From Cordylochernes scorpioides (Eukaryota; Arthropoda; Arachnida; Pseudoscorpiones; Chernetidae): a stretch of DNA of 64,000 nt. The notes under the pieces were generated by a model. It did no database searches. It was not told the origin of the DNA and was given only the letters and a program-made list of their open reading frames with translations. The DNA lies in assembly GCA_030710605.1 (NCBI GenBank), contig CP092869.1:9322722-9386721 (forward strand). The letters run 5' to 3'. Of the stretch, positions 41,761-53,682 are shown piece by piece. Position 1 is the first letter of the stretch; each line of letters begins with the position of its first letter. The translations under genes and the position numbers were made by a program.

Positions 41761-42434
41761 CAGTATGGACTGTATTGAAAAACAGCGAGTCTGCATAGGC
41801 TTTTGCTTTAAATTAGGGAAAACAGCTTCCGAATCATTTAACAATCTTGAAGCAGGCTTTTAAAGAAGATGCCCTATCACAATCGAGGACATTCGAATGG
41901 TTTGCACGATTAAAAGCTGGTCGAATAAGCAAGAGAAAGCAAGGATGTTCAAATCGAAGCTTAAGTGTCTTCTTATCACTTTATTTGATGTAAAGGGATT
42001 GGTACACTATGAATTCGTGCCCGAGGGTCAGATCATTAATCAACATTACTATCTTGACGTATTGCGACGTTTAAGAGAGCCTTTGCGTCAGAAAAGACCC
42101 GAAAAATGGCAACATAAAAATTGGCTCTTGCATCATGACAACGCACGGCCACATACGGCCGTCACTGTACCACTCTATTTGGCTAAACACGGAATTGCTT
42201 TACTACCCCAGCCACCCTATTCTCCTGAATTGCTCCCAACGACTTTTTCTTTACCCTAAAATTGAAAGAGTCTTAAAAGGACCTCGATTTGACTCAATAC
42301 CAGAAATAAAGGAGAATTCGAAGAATATTTTGAAAAGCCTGAAAGATGAGGATTTTCAGAGGTGTTTTGATATCTGGAAAAAAAGATGGAACAAGTGTAT
42401 AGATAGTGACTGTCATTATATTGAGAAATTTTAA
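41761..42434 (+). pseudogene. decayed mariner transposase (segment B copy)
   Basis: Same broken structure as 5105-5779: early stop after the N-terminus, missing first catalytic region, HHDNARPHTA retained, frameshift near PPYSPEL, and end at CIDSDCHYIEKF. Few substitutions relative to the segment A copy. Confidence 0.8.
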
Positions 42435-43256
42435 ATAAAACTTTATTATACTTTTGTATTTCTTTAAATATTTAGCATTCCTGGAAACTATTGGTATTAG
42501 GTCAATGGTATTGGTAAGGCAGTCGTGACAAAAATCTTGAAAGAATGATAAAATAATGAAGATTAAAAATAGATTTAATTTTTTTTTTTGAGCTTATGGA
42601 ATATAGTTAAAAACATATTTTGATAAAGGTATTGTCTGGCTTAAGGCGTAAGAATAAAAAATGAAAAACTTATTTACATAATGTGCAAAAAATTTGAGCT
42701 GGCCATCGAGAAACAACAACAATGAGTTTTTATAAGGGACGCATGACCTCTGGCGGTCAATTTAACAGAGTATTTGAATCTATGAAATATAATTCTGAAT
42801 AAAATAATATTATAATATAACACGTAAATATAAAAGAATTGGAACTATTAAAGGACGAAAGTTTTTTCAAACATTCATGATTTAATGCTTTCATTTCTTA
42901 ACTTTATAACGTTCGCCGTTTACCAATTTAAGAGATTCTAAGTTCAGTTTTCCTTCAAAAAGGTGATAGCAAGTCGCCTAAACGTCGCAAATAAAGATAA
43001 AAAAGATTGTAGTTAATAAACAATAATATACAGAAAGTGTGTGTCTCAATAAAAGCTACAAAATTGTCACAAAGGCTTATTTTTCTCGTTTAACATCAGC
43101 AATGAATATAAATAGTTTATTCCGTTATTTTTTAAATCTCTATTTGAGAAGAAAACTAATTAATCATTACAGGTTAATGAGACGTCAAGGCAGCTAACTA
43201 CCTCCATGAATGGAAACATTTAGCTGAGACTTCTCACCACATAGTACCTACTTCAA

Positions 43257-43904
43257 GTTTCTGTTCTACACCAAGCAAAAAGTCGCGACCAATTTCAACA
43301 ACCAATGATATCGTTTATTTTAAACAATGCACACACACAAAGATTTATTAAGACCATCGGTCTTATACAGATTAACCACAGGAAGAAATAATAGATGGAG
43401 CTCCTATACTCCAGGCAGCGCAGCACCCAATAACAGCCTCCTGGTCCGTCTTTCAAACAATATAAACTAAGACGTATTTGAGTTTCTGTTTTACATCAAT
43501 CAAAAAGTCGCGACCATCTTCAACAACCAATGATATCGTTTCTTTTAAACAATACACACACACAAAGCTTTATTAAGACCACCGGTCTTGTACAGATTAA
43601 CCACAGGAAGAAATAATAGATGGATCTTCTATACTCCAGGCAGCGAAGCACCCAATAATAGTTTCCTGGTCCGTCTTTCAAACAATATAAACTAAGACTA
43701 ATTTAAGTTCGACACCAAGCAAAAAGTGTCGCGACCATATTCAACAACCACTGCTATCGGTTCTTTTATACAACACACACAAAGCTTTATTATGACCACC
43801 GGTCTTATACAGATTAACCACAGGAAGAAATAATAGATGGAGTTCCTATACTCCAGGCAGCGCAGCACCCAATTAGAGCCTCCTGGTCCGTCTTTTAAAC
43901 AATG
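43257..43904 (+). repeat. 225-bp tandem repeat, three units (segment B)
   Basis: Units at 43257, 43482 and 43707, the same number and period as in segment A. Confidence 0.85.
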
Positions 43905-44929
43905 ATGTCAGGAGGACTGATTATTCCCTCTTATCTGGACTGGACGGACCGGTCAGGGAAAACAGTGGCGCCACATGGAAGGTAGAAAACTCAGTTCTGC
44001 CCTCTTGCTCTAACTGCTGAGTCGATTTGGCTCATGTACATTGTAACTTCTATTTTATATTTAAAATATATCATATAACTAATTAAATAAATATTTAAAA
44101 TAATTCGAAGGCCTAGTTAATTATTTTTCCTCGCGACAATTGTGGTGGAGACCGGTCCAGTCAAGATAAGAGGGAATACCAGGAAACTCTGTCCTCCTGA
44201 CAATATAAACTGAGACAAATTTAAGTTCGACACCAAGCAAAATGTCACAACCATCTCCAACAACCGAGCTGTAAGTATTTCACCTGTCATCAACACAATC
44301 TCCTCCAGGCACAATCAATATTAATAATGTTGCCACCGTTTTTTTTCCAAGATATCTAACTTTCTTAAATGGGAACATTCTAAAGTTTCGAATAAATTTT
44401 CTTTTTACGATGCTTAGAAATATGTCAATTTCTCCCCTTTAAACTTTATATTAAAGTTAGTAATAAGTTTTATTAAAAATATGGAATTTTAACACATATA
44501 GCTATAAAGTGTTATATAATTGAATATTCTTTTAAAAGTAGTATATCATTTGTTTTAGTTTACAATATATATTATGTTGTCGTTGTTGCTTATTCCTCAA
44601 GCCGTTTAAACGCTCGCCATTAGGTTCCATTGTCTCAGCTTTTCTATTATAGTCTTGGGGTTTTCCCAGAGGTCTTTTTTAGAGGATTTGATACAATTCA
44701 ATAGATGTTCAGGACTGGCTGGTTGGGAATCGCAATTGGGACATTTCGGGAAAGATTTGATTTTTCCATTAAATTTGAGCATTCATAGATGTCTTGTTTG
44801 TAATCTTAAAATTGACCTTTGTTTTTTCCCTAGTTAGGGTGTGGAAAGAAGATTCGTTAGGAATGGGGATGTACCAGGGGTAGTTTAGGGTGGATTTCCA
44901 GAGAGAGGTTAATATATATCATACATTGG

Positions 44930-45345
44930 TTATTAGCAGACTCTCTGGCAAAGTATGGAGCTATTGGCCTACTTGAAGCAAGAGAATCTACCACCCAACT
45001 AGACGAAAGAGACCTTCTCCGTACAATCAAAACCCAATGCCTACAGGAATGGAAATCTAATGCTGCACATGACTGGTACAGAGCAGTAGGGACAAGCACC
45101 GGTTCTGTCCTCCCAAGAGAACAACGATCTTTGATTTCCAGACTTAAGTCTGGTCATCTACGGACAATGACAGAATGGTTGCAAGGTTTTCCCACTATGT
45201 ACTAAGTGTCAACCTACAATCCCAAAACACATTATTGACCGTATTGACTCATCCATTGATATGAGCTCTACTCATCCCTGGCAGACACCATCAACAAGCT
45301 CTACAAGCTTGATATCCTGATATGATTGAATGGAGATAAGAAGGA
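44930..45345 (+). pseudogene. LINE ORF2 C-terminal fragment (segment B)
   Basis: Counterpart of 8390-8800 with independent small deletions. It keeps LKSGHLRTM and ends in GGAGATAAGAAGGAAGAAG. Confidence 0.6.
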
Positions 45346-45851
45346 AGAAGAGATACATTGGTTATTGTATATATGAAAATATTGGATTCTATCAAATTTA
45401 TTGTGTTTATTGAGATAAAAATTACATATTTGAGAGAAATAATTTCACCAAGGGAATTGTTTCTTACAAAAAATATAATTTAATCAACTCGAGCTTTCGG
45501 ACCTTGGACCTTTCTATAGGAGTGAGGTTGAATATAACGCCGCCGCCTGGAGTTATAATCAACCTAACTCCCGTAGAAGATCTCCAAGACCCGAAAGCTT
45601 GGGTCTGGGGCGACCACACTTTGCTTCAGCGAGCGCGAACTGGGACAAAGCTTCACTACACATACGGGCGGTAGTGTGGCGGCCTCACTACGCATGCGTG
45701 GGCGGCATCCGGGACTCTTGCCACACGCGTCGTTCGAACAACAAGGCTTGCTTCCAGAAGCCGTTTCATCTTTTCCCTCTTTTATAAGGTACTATTTGGA
45801 TTATAGATTATAAATACAAGGTAATAAGACCAAATCATTCAGTACTTTTGT

Positions 45852-45885
45852 CTGAAGATGGTAACAACGCTTTTACCGAAACGTC
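45852..45885 (+). ncRNA. hammerhead ribozyme motif (segment B copy)
   Basis: Identical core to 9300-9333: CUGAAGA, GGUAA/UUACC stem II, GAAACGUC, within the same 22-bp inverted repeat. Confidence 0.7.
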
Positions 45886-46807
45886 ACACACTATTTATTT
45901 ATTTGGATTTGGTCTTATTACCTTGTATCTTTTCCTCTCTATATATTTCGAGGCTTTAAATAAATCAATTTATTTTTTAAAAATAATTATAATTTTATCA
46001 GCGGCCTTTCCAAAAGCCACACCAACACGCACGCAACCATTCCACAAGTCGAATAAATTATATTTTTGCAAGAAATACTTCCCTGGATGGATTTCCCCCC
46101 TTATAACGGTAGAAATTCGTGAATTGATATTGACAACAAAATCAATAGGGTTGATGGGTTCCATCATCTTCATTAGAATTGATACAGAGGTTGTTCAAGC
46201 GTTGACAATTGTAGAAATTCGTCAATTGAAATTAATAACAAAATCAATAGCAAAATACAAAAATTAGGTGTCCAGGGAAAATTTTCTTACATAAGATTTT
46301 CCCCTGTAGAAGGGTTTTCTTTCCCGAAAGCTAGAGATATTTGCGAAAGAGCGATTGCTCGAAGCATATTATATATTTATAATTGTATGTATTCTACTGT
46401 CCTCAAAGCTTATGTCCATATTCCATCTAAAATACCCATTCCAAGAGTCTAGCATCAGTATCACTATAAAAGGAAAACCGAAAAATGCAATATAACAGCC
46501 GTATGGTAGATTAAACTGACAAAACCGCTAGGAGGGTTCACCACTGATGAGCCAGGCCCTCTCATTAATTTTTCCATTGCAGTAAGGACAGTAGAAATTG
46601 TTTATTTCAAAAAGAATCTTACGTGTCTATAATAGTTGCGAATTTTGATACTAGAGATATTTATTGATAAAAGATTTGTAAGAAAGAAACTTTCCCTGGA
46701 GGTCTAATATTTGTATTTTAAAATCAATAGGTTTGAAGAGTTCCACAATCTATATCAGAATTGAAACAGAGGTTGTTCATGTGATGTCGGAATGTACTGG
46801 AACTTAC

Positions 46808-46981
46808 GTTCTTGAGGACCATGAGATGGTCATACAGAAACATGCACTCCGACTGGAAGAGGTCCCAGAGAGCTTCTCGCCTCTTCTGTTCGTTCTTGGA
46901 GATGGTGTGACTCCACCACGTGTTGATCTGGTCCTCAATGTCGTTCAGCGTGTTGTCTTCTCCCCACTGCTCCGAGTCCGT
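46808..46981 (-). CDS. RhoGEF exon C, DH-domain start (segment B)
   Basis: Exon of 174 bp with acceptor gttgacag and donor gtaagttc. The protein sequence is the same as the segment A copy despite four nucleotide changes. It encodes TDSEQWGEDNTLNDIEDQIN, TWWSHTISKN and then the first DH helix. It continues in phase 0 to exon D at 38580-38675. The purely silent differences argue that both copies were under protein-level constraint until recently. Confidence 0.8.
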
Positions 46982-47089
46982 CTGTCAACGCACACCGTAA
47001 CTCTCGTATATAGCTCGTTTAACGATGAATATAGAGATCGTTAAATGTTTCTGTCGTTAAGCTTGTAGAATATATTGTAGTGTAGTTGT

Positions 47090-47222
47090 TGTTTCTTATA
47101 TTCTTATGTAAGGATTACACGAATTCCATGTGTTCATGCTTATCGAGCTGTTTTATGATAAGCAGCGGTCTCTCCCATAGGTCCTATTTAGTACATCTAA
47201 TACAAGCCAAAGACTTGTACAA
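47090..47222 (-). repeat. LINE 3' tail, minus strand (segment B)
   Basis: Counterpart of 11830-11965, shared by both segments. Confidence 0.6.
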
Positions 47223-47303
47223 GGCAAGGCAATACCAGGCTACCCTGGACATATTTTTCCGTTCGTAAATATTATATAAAGTAATTTATAATACAATATA
47301 ATG

Positions 47304-47607
47304 GTGGAAGGATGGTCTAAACCGTTGGTTTTCGACCGCTACGACCCGGGTTCGATTCCCGCATTGGGCACTTTTTTTATATTCAATAAAAAATCCTCCA
47401 ATGGCCCCCGATTCTTGCAAAAGTCAAACCGCACCAGCGAGTGCAAGTAACCAAACGGGGTTCTGGTACATTTGTAAGTGCAAAATCGAACTGCTTTTTA
47501 CATGTGTAGGCATGTGGTGCATTTACAGTAAAAACAGTTGCTTACTTCTACCCACCATGATTATCATGGCCAGTACCACGTGTACTAGGGATAAGCAAAT
47601 ATATATA
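47304..47607 (+). repeat. SINE family 1, best head sequence (segment B only)
   Basis: Head GGTGGAAGGATGGTCTAAAC, B box GGGTTCGATTCCC and a T run after the head. The body carries CCCCCGATTCTTGC and TGTGTAGGCATGTGG, ending GGGATAAGC plus (TA)n. Segment A has SINE family 2 sequence at this position instead. Confidence 0.7.
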
Positions 47608-47619
47608 TATATGGGATGA

Positions 47620-48380
47620 TGAATTTTCAGAATTTAGTTAACTGACGATCAGAAATATTGAGAAGTTTTTGCTTATAGGTGGTGAATCAAACCTCACCTG
47701 TTAGTTTTCATCTCCATTCATTAATTGGATAAATTTGTCTCCTGCATACATGGCGAATAGAAAATACACTGACCGTCAAACCTCAGGAATAGATTGTATA
47801 CATCAATAACAATAGAAAATGTTCTATTAATGTTCTTGTTCGCGCCGATTATGTACATTTTGTTAATTTAGCTGAATATGCAAATTTTGATTGTTTAAAA
47901 CAGTCAGCTGGCCAATAAAATCAGTTTGTTTGTAGCAAGTCTTTGAATCGGTCTAGTTCTTTGAGTCTGTGCTCCAATTAGCGTTAGGAGATTCACCTAG
48001 CCGAAGAGGCTTGGCGTTGCTCATTTAGTCAGAAGGTTTTATAAAGAATCGAACGGTTCTAATTCAAGGGTAATATTCAACAAGGTCTCTCCTATCTAGA
48101 TACAGTCCACCAAACCAAAACAAAGTACCAACCAGGCTTATAGACAAAGGAAGTGGATTCCCAGCTATCTCTGCTAGGCCCTCATCTGCTCCCGCCCAGT
48201 TCTATTAATGATTTTTCTAAAATTGAACAATTATCAAGTTAACACCCTTTCATATTTTTATAGCTAATTGTGTATATGTGCAGGTACTATGGATTAAACG
48301 TTTTTTTTACCATTTTTATCCATCATTTAAAATAGCCCTTATAACATTTCAATTATGCATAAAGCGCCATCTGTTATGAA
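47620..48380. other. segment-B-specific non-coding DNA
   Basis: No match in segment A and no recognisable gene. It has no transposon ends that I can identify. Confidence 0.4.
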
Positions 48381-48381
48381 A

Positions 48382-48518
48382 ATTCGAAACTATTATAGAC
48401 ACGTATGATTCTTTTACAAATTAAACAATTTCTACTGTCCTTAATTTTTCCATTGCAGTAAGGACAGTAGAAATTGTTTAAAATAAAAAGGATATATGCG
48501 TCTATAATAGTTTCGAAT
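48382..48518. repeat. palindromic MITE (segment B)
   Basis: Homologue of 12902-13057, with a small central deletion. Confidence 0.7.
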
Positions 48519-48898
48519 TTTCATAACATTTCAATATAACACATTATTTTTAAAGTTGTGCAAGACTTTCGGATCACCCTGTATATGTTTTAAAAAATGC
48601 TCCTAGAAGATTTTTCTATTGTTTTTTAATAGTTGTAGAACTAATTGCTGGAGTTTGTCATCAGCGTTTTTTGCATATTCAACCTGTATAATTAAAAAAA
48701 AATCTCGCAGATAAATTTCCTCTTCAACGCGACAAATTTGGTAATATCCTCCAATTAAAGATCGATTCACTGCGTCACTTTGCAACACCAAGAATTAATG
48801 AGCAGAAAAAAACATGAAAATATCAGGGTGAAGTTAACTCATCAGGATAAATTATGCAAATCACGCAGCAATCCCGCGCACGTTAAATGTGATACAAC

Positions 48899-49037
48899 TT
48901 GGCCTGTACCACTTGTACTAGGGATAAGCAAAAATAATAATAATAAATCGAAAAAAGTGCCCTATGCGGGAATCAAACCTGGGTCGTTGCGGTCGAAAAT
49001 CAACGCTTTAGATAATCCTTCCACCGACCCCCTATGA
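48899..49037. repeat. SINE family 1 pieces in opposite orientations
   Basis: A plus-strand tail (GGCCTGTACCACTTGTACTA) is followed by (AAT)n and then a minus-strand head with GGGAATCAAACCTGGGTC. Confidence 0.55.
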
Positions 49038-49061
49038 GGCATTCTAACTTCCAGGATTTAC

Positions 49062-49302
49062 CTTGGTGAGCTGGTCCGTTGTCCGTTTGCCGGGCGATGG
49101 AGGCGAGGACTCGGATTCCTGTGAGGACAAGCGGTGTGGGGGTCCAGGAGGTGAGTCCTCACTGAATGTCACCCAGCTGGACGGCAACCGCTTCAATGGA
49201 TGGACCGCCGCTGAAGTGGACTGTTGGACTCGGTTCTTCTCACAGAACAGTACGAAGTCCGTCCAAGGCATTCCCTGCGGACTCTCAGCCGTTATCCACA
49301 TT
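49062..49302 (-). CDS. RhoGEF exon B (segment B)
   Basis: Exon of 241 bp, acceptor gtgag, donor gtaaatcc. It encodes MWITAESPQGMPWTDF... and the Ser/Pro-rich linker ending TTDQLTK, joining exon C in phase 0. One amino-acid difference (Ile for Thr) from the segment A copy. No domain recognised. Confidence 0.7.
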
Positions 49303-49377
49303 CTCACATTGTTATGGTGGAAATATTAATACTTCAGGGATATGTTCCTTTTTAAACATTTCTATTCACAAATCTCT

Positions 49378-49670
49378 CTAGCTTTCGGTATTGGAAACCC
49401 TTATACAGAAGAAAAACACTACAAATAATGTGAAAAAAACAGTACAAATGTGATATTGTACTGGGATAAGGTGCATAAATGATGAAAAAGGCATCTCCTT
49501 ATTGGCCAATTCTGGAATAATTAAAAATCAACGAGAATAGTTTATATTTATTCCGATAGATGGCGCAAGCCATCAGCAACTTTCAGTTGCACGATAAGGA
49601 GATGCCTTTTTTATAACTACACATAGTATCGAATTTTTTTTCCTGTAGAAGGGCTTCCATCTTCGAAAGC
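49378..49670. repeat. inverted hammerhead-like pair with MITE (segment B)
   Basis: Minus motif near 49380-49406 and plus motif 49643-49667 (CUGUAGA ... GAAA). The MITE AAGGCATCTCCTTAT lies between (49490-49610). Homologue of 21625-21920. Confidence 0.5.
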
Positions 49671-50093
49671 AAGAGAAAGAGAGATATTTTTTGATATTGA
49701 AACTGATTTATTTCAAAGTCCATATAAGATTATATAAGGTTAAATACAGAATATATATATGATTATATAATGATAAATATGTAAATAAATATATGAAAAT
49801 ATATAAAATAATTGATAAATATATATATACAAGGTCTACATTGGTAGCACCCAACGCAGGAAAGACTCATCTACCGATGGACTGCGAGACTTCTTTCCCA
49901 CAGAGTGGGCAGGTTGATGAAGTAGCTGGTACTACCCACCTCAAGAGAGAAAGATATTTTTTTTTAGATTGAAACTGATTTTTAAACGACATTTAAAAAT
50001 TATAACTTGAATCATGAAAATTTCTCTTATAGCACTGTAAAAAGATTATAAAAACGAAGAGAAAATTATTTATTTTTACTATACATGGGCTAC

Positions 50094-50123
50094 GAGCTTT
50101 CGGGCAGCCTCGCCCTTCTACAG
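50094..50123 (-). ncRNA. hammerhead-like motif in left PLE repeat
   Basis: Minus strand CUGUAGA, AGGGC...GCCC, GAAA, GCUC, with GUAG after it. Position A6 is U; otherwise the layout fits a type I hammerhead with a 2-bp stem III. Confidence 0.45.
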
Positions 50124-50133
50124 GTAAAGATAC

Positions 50134-50514
50134 ATGGTGGCAAAAGGCTTTATCACCAGATTACCTAGATCTACCGTTGCTCGGTCCTCTGGTGGCTCGG
50201 TCTACTCAGTCTCATGTAACGATTGCAGTGCATCTTACATAGGCGAGACTGGTAGGTCCGTGGCCATCAGGATGACCGAACACGGTAGATGCATTACCAA
50301 CAGAGACAACAGGTCGTTTATCTTCAATCATATTAACACCACCGGCCACTCATTCAATCTAACTTCTCCCACCACCATATACAATAACATCTCCAATAAA
50401 TACCAAAGACTGATCATAGAGGCCATATTATCCATATCAACAAACAGCATTAACCGACACATAGATTTGCCTACACAATACCAAGACATATGTAATAACC
50501 TAAATAACCATTAA
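50134..50514 (+). pseudogene. GIY-YIG endonuclease domain of a Penelope-like element
   Basis: About 126 codons, open into the left repeat. The first usable Met is 50134, but as a fragment it has no proper start. VYSVSCNDCSASYIGETGR is the GIY-YIG motif with the Cys pair typical of PLE nucleases. Downstream are the catalytic Arg (RMTEHG), the His in GHSF and the Glu in IIEAIL. The nuclease nicks DNA to prime reverse transcription. It normally follows RT in the same protein, and RT is absent here because of 5' truncation. Confidence 0.88.
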
Positions 50515-50782
50515 ACCAATGTGGCCGCTGATGGCGGGTTGAACATTCGTTGTCCGGTTTCATTGTATATTTTCATAGTATAACCATCTGCTAATTTGCC
50601 AATTGATTGTCATATGACATTACATGATTAGCATATTTGTAAATATCATATACAATAGTTTTAGATTTGCAAAATATTTCTTATCTTATATTATATTTTA
50701 ACCGTCCTATATTCTTCTTATATGTAAATATATTTCAAAAATGGAATCTTATATAAAGCCTTTTGCCACCATGTATCTTTAC

Positions 50783-50812
50783 CTGTAGAAGGGCGAGGCT
50801 GCCCGAAAGCTC
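50783..50812 (+). ncRNA. hammerhead-like motif in right PLE repeat
   Basis: Same sequence as the left motif in opposite orientation: CUGUAGA, AGGGC/GCCC stem, GAAA, GCUC. UAC and GUA flank the core as a short stem I. Confidence 0.45.
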
Positions 50813-51884
50813 GTAGCCCATGTATAGTAAAAATAAATAATTTTCTCTTCGTTTTTATAATCTTTTTATTTAAAAATTATCCCGCATGAGTTTCTTTTCA
50901 ACTAAAAATCAAAATTTATTCCAAGGAGAAATAACGATTATTTCCAACCTTATGGATGAGGTATTTTTCAAATGTCGTTTAACAATCACAAGCCGCATTA
51001 TATTGTATTATAAATGAAACTGATTTATTACAATAATTATATAAGAATATATATGGTTAATAAATAAATAAATAAATGAATAGTTTGAGAGATTTTAGAA
51101 TAAACAATTTCAAAAAAATAAATATATACTTGGAGACTTGATATTTCTACTTTAACATTGATACAAGGTATTATATCATCGTATTGTGTTGGGAGCTAAG
51201 ACTTTCCTATTCTACCATCGAGCAGAGTAATCAACAACACCTCCAAGAAATAATACTTTTAATTTCCTTTCATAACTAACTTACATCATTTCTAAAACCA
51301 AATATATACATGCAAAGTAGCGCGGTCATCTGGTCAAAACAGAAATATATTAATCTATGGAAAACAACTTATAAAAAATGCTAACATATTTTTATACTCA
51401 CATTCTTCCTATATGTACTTATAAATATATTTATATGAGATTCACAATAAATATATAATTCTTTTACAGTTCCTTGTAGTAAAGATAATTACGTTAATTT
51501 ACATAAATTTTATTCCCTTCATTGACCGTTCTACATTTTTGACCATAGTTTTAGAATATAATACTTTCAATATATTGTTGCAAATATGTATAGTTAACCT
51601 ACCTATTATTTTTATTTCACTAACATAGGATTCATTTTAGAAATTCTATATTACTGTGATGAATATTCAATTTATAATTTGATTTAAGTAATTGAAAATA
51701 AAAACTACTTGATAAGTAAATAACTATCTTTCCTTTTCACGACTGCACCTTTAATCCTTCATCTTTTAACCAACAAAATATTATATTCATAACATATATA
51801 CTAAGGGTTATGATATATATATATATATATATATATACAAGTTCTCTTGATTTTAATTAGTATTAACAATTTATAATACAACAT

Positions 51885-52240
51885 AATGCGGCTAATAATT
51901 GTAGAACGACATTTGACAATTATCCCGCATGTATTTCTTTTGAAGGAAAAATCGAAATTTATTTTAAGGAGAAATAACGACTATTTCTAACCTTAGGGAT
52001 GAAGTATGAAAGGATGAATTGTGAAAATATGTCCAGGGTAGCCTAGTGGACATGGTATCTGCCCGGTAAGCGGAACACTGTGGGTTCGTTTCCCATCCAT
52101 GGATACTTTATTTTTTCCGTTTATCATTACCCTTCACACTTCATCCTTTCATACTTCATCCCTAAGGTTAAAAATAATCGTTATTTCTCCTTAAAATAAA
52201 TTTCGATTTTTCGTTCAAAAGAAACATCTGCGGGATAATT
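51885..52240 (+). repeat. SINE family 2 with tRNA-like core (segment B)
   Basis: tRNA-like 52031-52104 with the same inverted arms as 33025-33397. Confidence 0.65.
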
Positions 52241-52312
52241 GTCAAATGTTGTTATTAACACAATATATATTGATGATTTTAATGATAATTTAGGTGTTAT
52301 AAAGTGACGTAC

Positions 52313-52420
52313 CTTGAACTTGGAGAGTTGCTCGTCGACAAATTCACTTGGCGTGAGGTTGCTGAGCGCCTCCTCCAGCCCGCAGAGGGACTCGGACTTG
52401 GACCGACTTGACCTGTCGAA
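52313..52420 (-). CDS. candidate host exon A (segment B)
   Basis: 108-bp exon identical to 33454-33561, with the same splice sites (ttcag acceptor, gtacgt donor). It encodes FDRSSRSKSE ... EQLSKFK with no known domain. It is 3.0 kb upstream of exon B on the minus strand. Membership of the RhoGEF gene is inferred from strand and position only. Confidence 0.6.
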
Positions 52421-52606
52421 CTGAACACACATATGGATGGACAGAAGGAAGGGTCTTGGAGCCCTCCGCTGGGACCCCAGTCGGACCTAGTGCGGACTGT
52501 AGGACGAGGGGCAACGCTACCGACATCTCTGGCCGAAATACCTCATAAACTGGCGACCTCTATCAGTAAACAAATCTAAAGCAATAGTTTACTATAAATT
52601 ATTTGG

Positions 52607-52911
52607 GGGGGTCGGTGGAAGGCTGGTTAAACCGTTTGGTTTTCGACCACTACGACCCGGGTTCGATTCGCGCATTGAACACTTTTTTTCTGTTGAAAAA
52701 ATGCTTCAATGGCCCCCGATTCTTGCAAAAGTCCAACCCCACCAGCAAGTGCAAGTAACCAAACGGGGCTCTGGTACATTTGTAAGTGCAAAGTCGAACT
52801 GCTTTTCACATGTGTAGACATGTGGTGCGTTTACAGTAAAAGCAGTCGCTAACTACCCACCATGATTATCATGGCCTGTACCACGTGTACTAGGGATAAG
52901 TAAAAAAAAAT
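52607..52911 (+). repeat. SINE family 1 (segment B)
   Basis: Allelic counterpart of 33748-34053. Confidence 0.75.
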
Positions 52912-53041
52912 TATTTAGATCATCATTATATAAGGGCCAGTCAAAAAATGAATGACTTTGATACGAAGAGTAAAGCCAGTTCAATTTCTATTTCACTACC
53001 TATGTAAATAACACAAGATGATTATTACCTTACCTAATTGA

Positions 53042-53074
53042 GAGAATCTGTATGGGACAAGTCCCTAATAAATG

Positions 53075-53106
<32 letters not shown>
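53042..53106 (+). repeat. LINE-type 3' end with hairpin and (GT)n tail (segment B)
   Basis: CTGTATGGGACAAGTCCCTA, then AATAAATGC and a (GT)n run. The hairpin GGGAC-AA-GTCCC is perfect here. Confidence 0.55.
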
Positions 53107-53172
53107 ATTCTTGTACCTCGGAAATATCTTTATTTACGGGGCAGCTAACCAGAATGGATGATATTTGAGTCC

Positions 53173-53240
53173 CAAAGGTAATAGCCTACATCACCCGGTG
53201 TTCCCAGGTGGTCACCCTCCCAAGTACTGACCGGGCACGA
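53173..53240 (-). pseudogene. 5S rRNA 3'-half fragment (segment B)
   Basis: Minus strand GCCCGGTCAGTACTTGGGAG, GGTGACCACCTGGGAACA, CCGGGTGATGTAGGC. Slightly closer to 5S rRNA than the segment A copy (CGGTCAGT rather than CTGTCAGT). Confidence 0.75.
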
Positions 53241-53682
53241 CATTATTCTTGGAACTCTCTATCCTGAAAAAATTACTGAGTTATTCCAAATCTATCTTAA
53301 ATTGTGTTAATAGATTTGAAGTAGTGGTCTCATACCGCCATGTGAGGGAGATACTCTCCAAGACACTCTCGACAGAAAACAAGATCATTCTGTGAGAATT
53401 CCTCAACATGGCAATTGAATATGTTGGGGACAAAACCTCCATTATAACCAAAGTTCTATCCAAATTCAGGGTGGCTTGTAATCCTTGATTTGACGTCACT
53501 TCAGAGAAGGCCTCGAGTTTGATGTAAATATATTTGTATAAATTCTATTGTTTATAATTTAATTATAAGAGTTATAAGAATTTTCATTCTTAAATTGTGT
53601 TTCTTAGTTTATATTTCTCTTATAGAAAGGCTTTCATATTTGAAAGAAAGACATTTGAGTTAAAATATTTATAAATAAACTT

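Larger units (their letters stand above)
50004..50867 (+). mobile_element. Penelope-like element fragment with inverted terminal repeats (segment B only)
   Basis: Flanked by the 13-bp duplication ATTTAAAAATTAT (49991-50003 and 50868-50880). Segment A has the single empty site at 31989-32001. Inverted ~110-bp repeats (about 50041-50150 and 50754-50864) each hold a hammerhead-like motif. Between them is the nuclease part of the PLE ORF. The RT part is missing. Confidence 0.9.
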
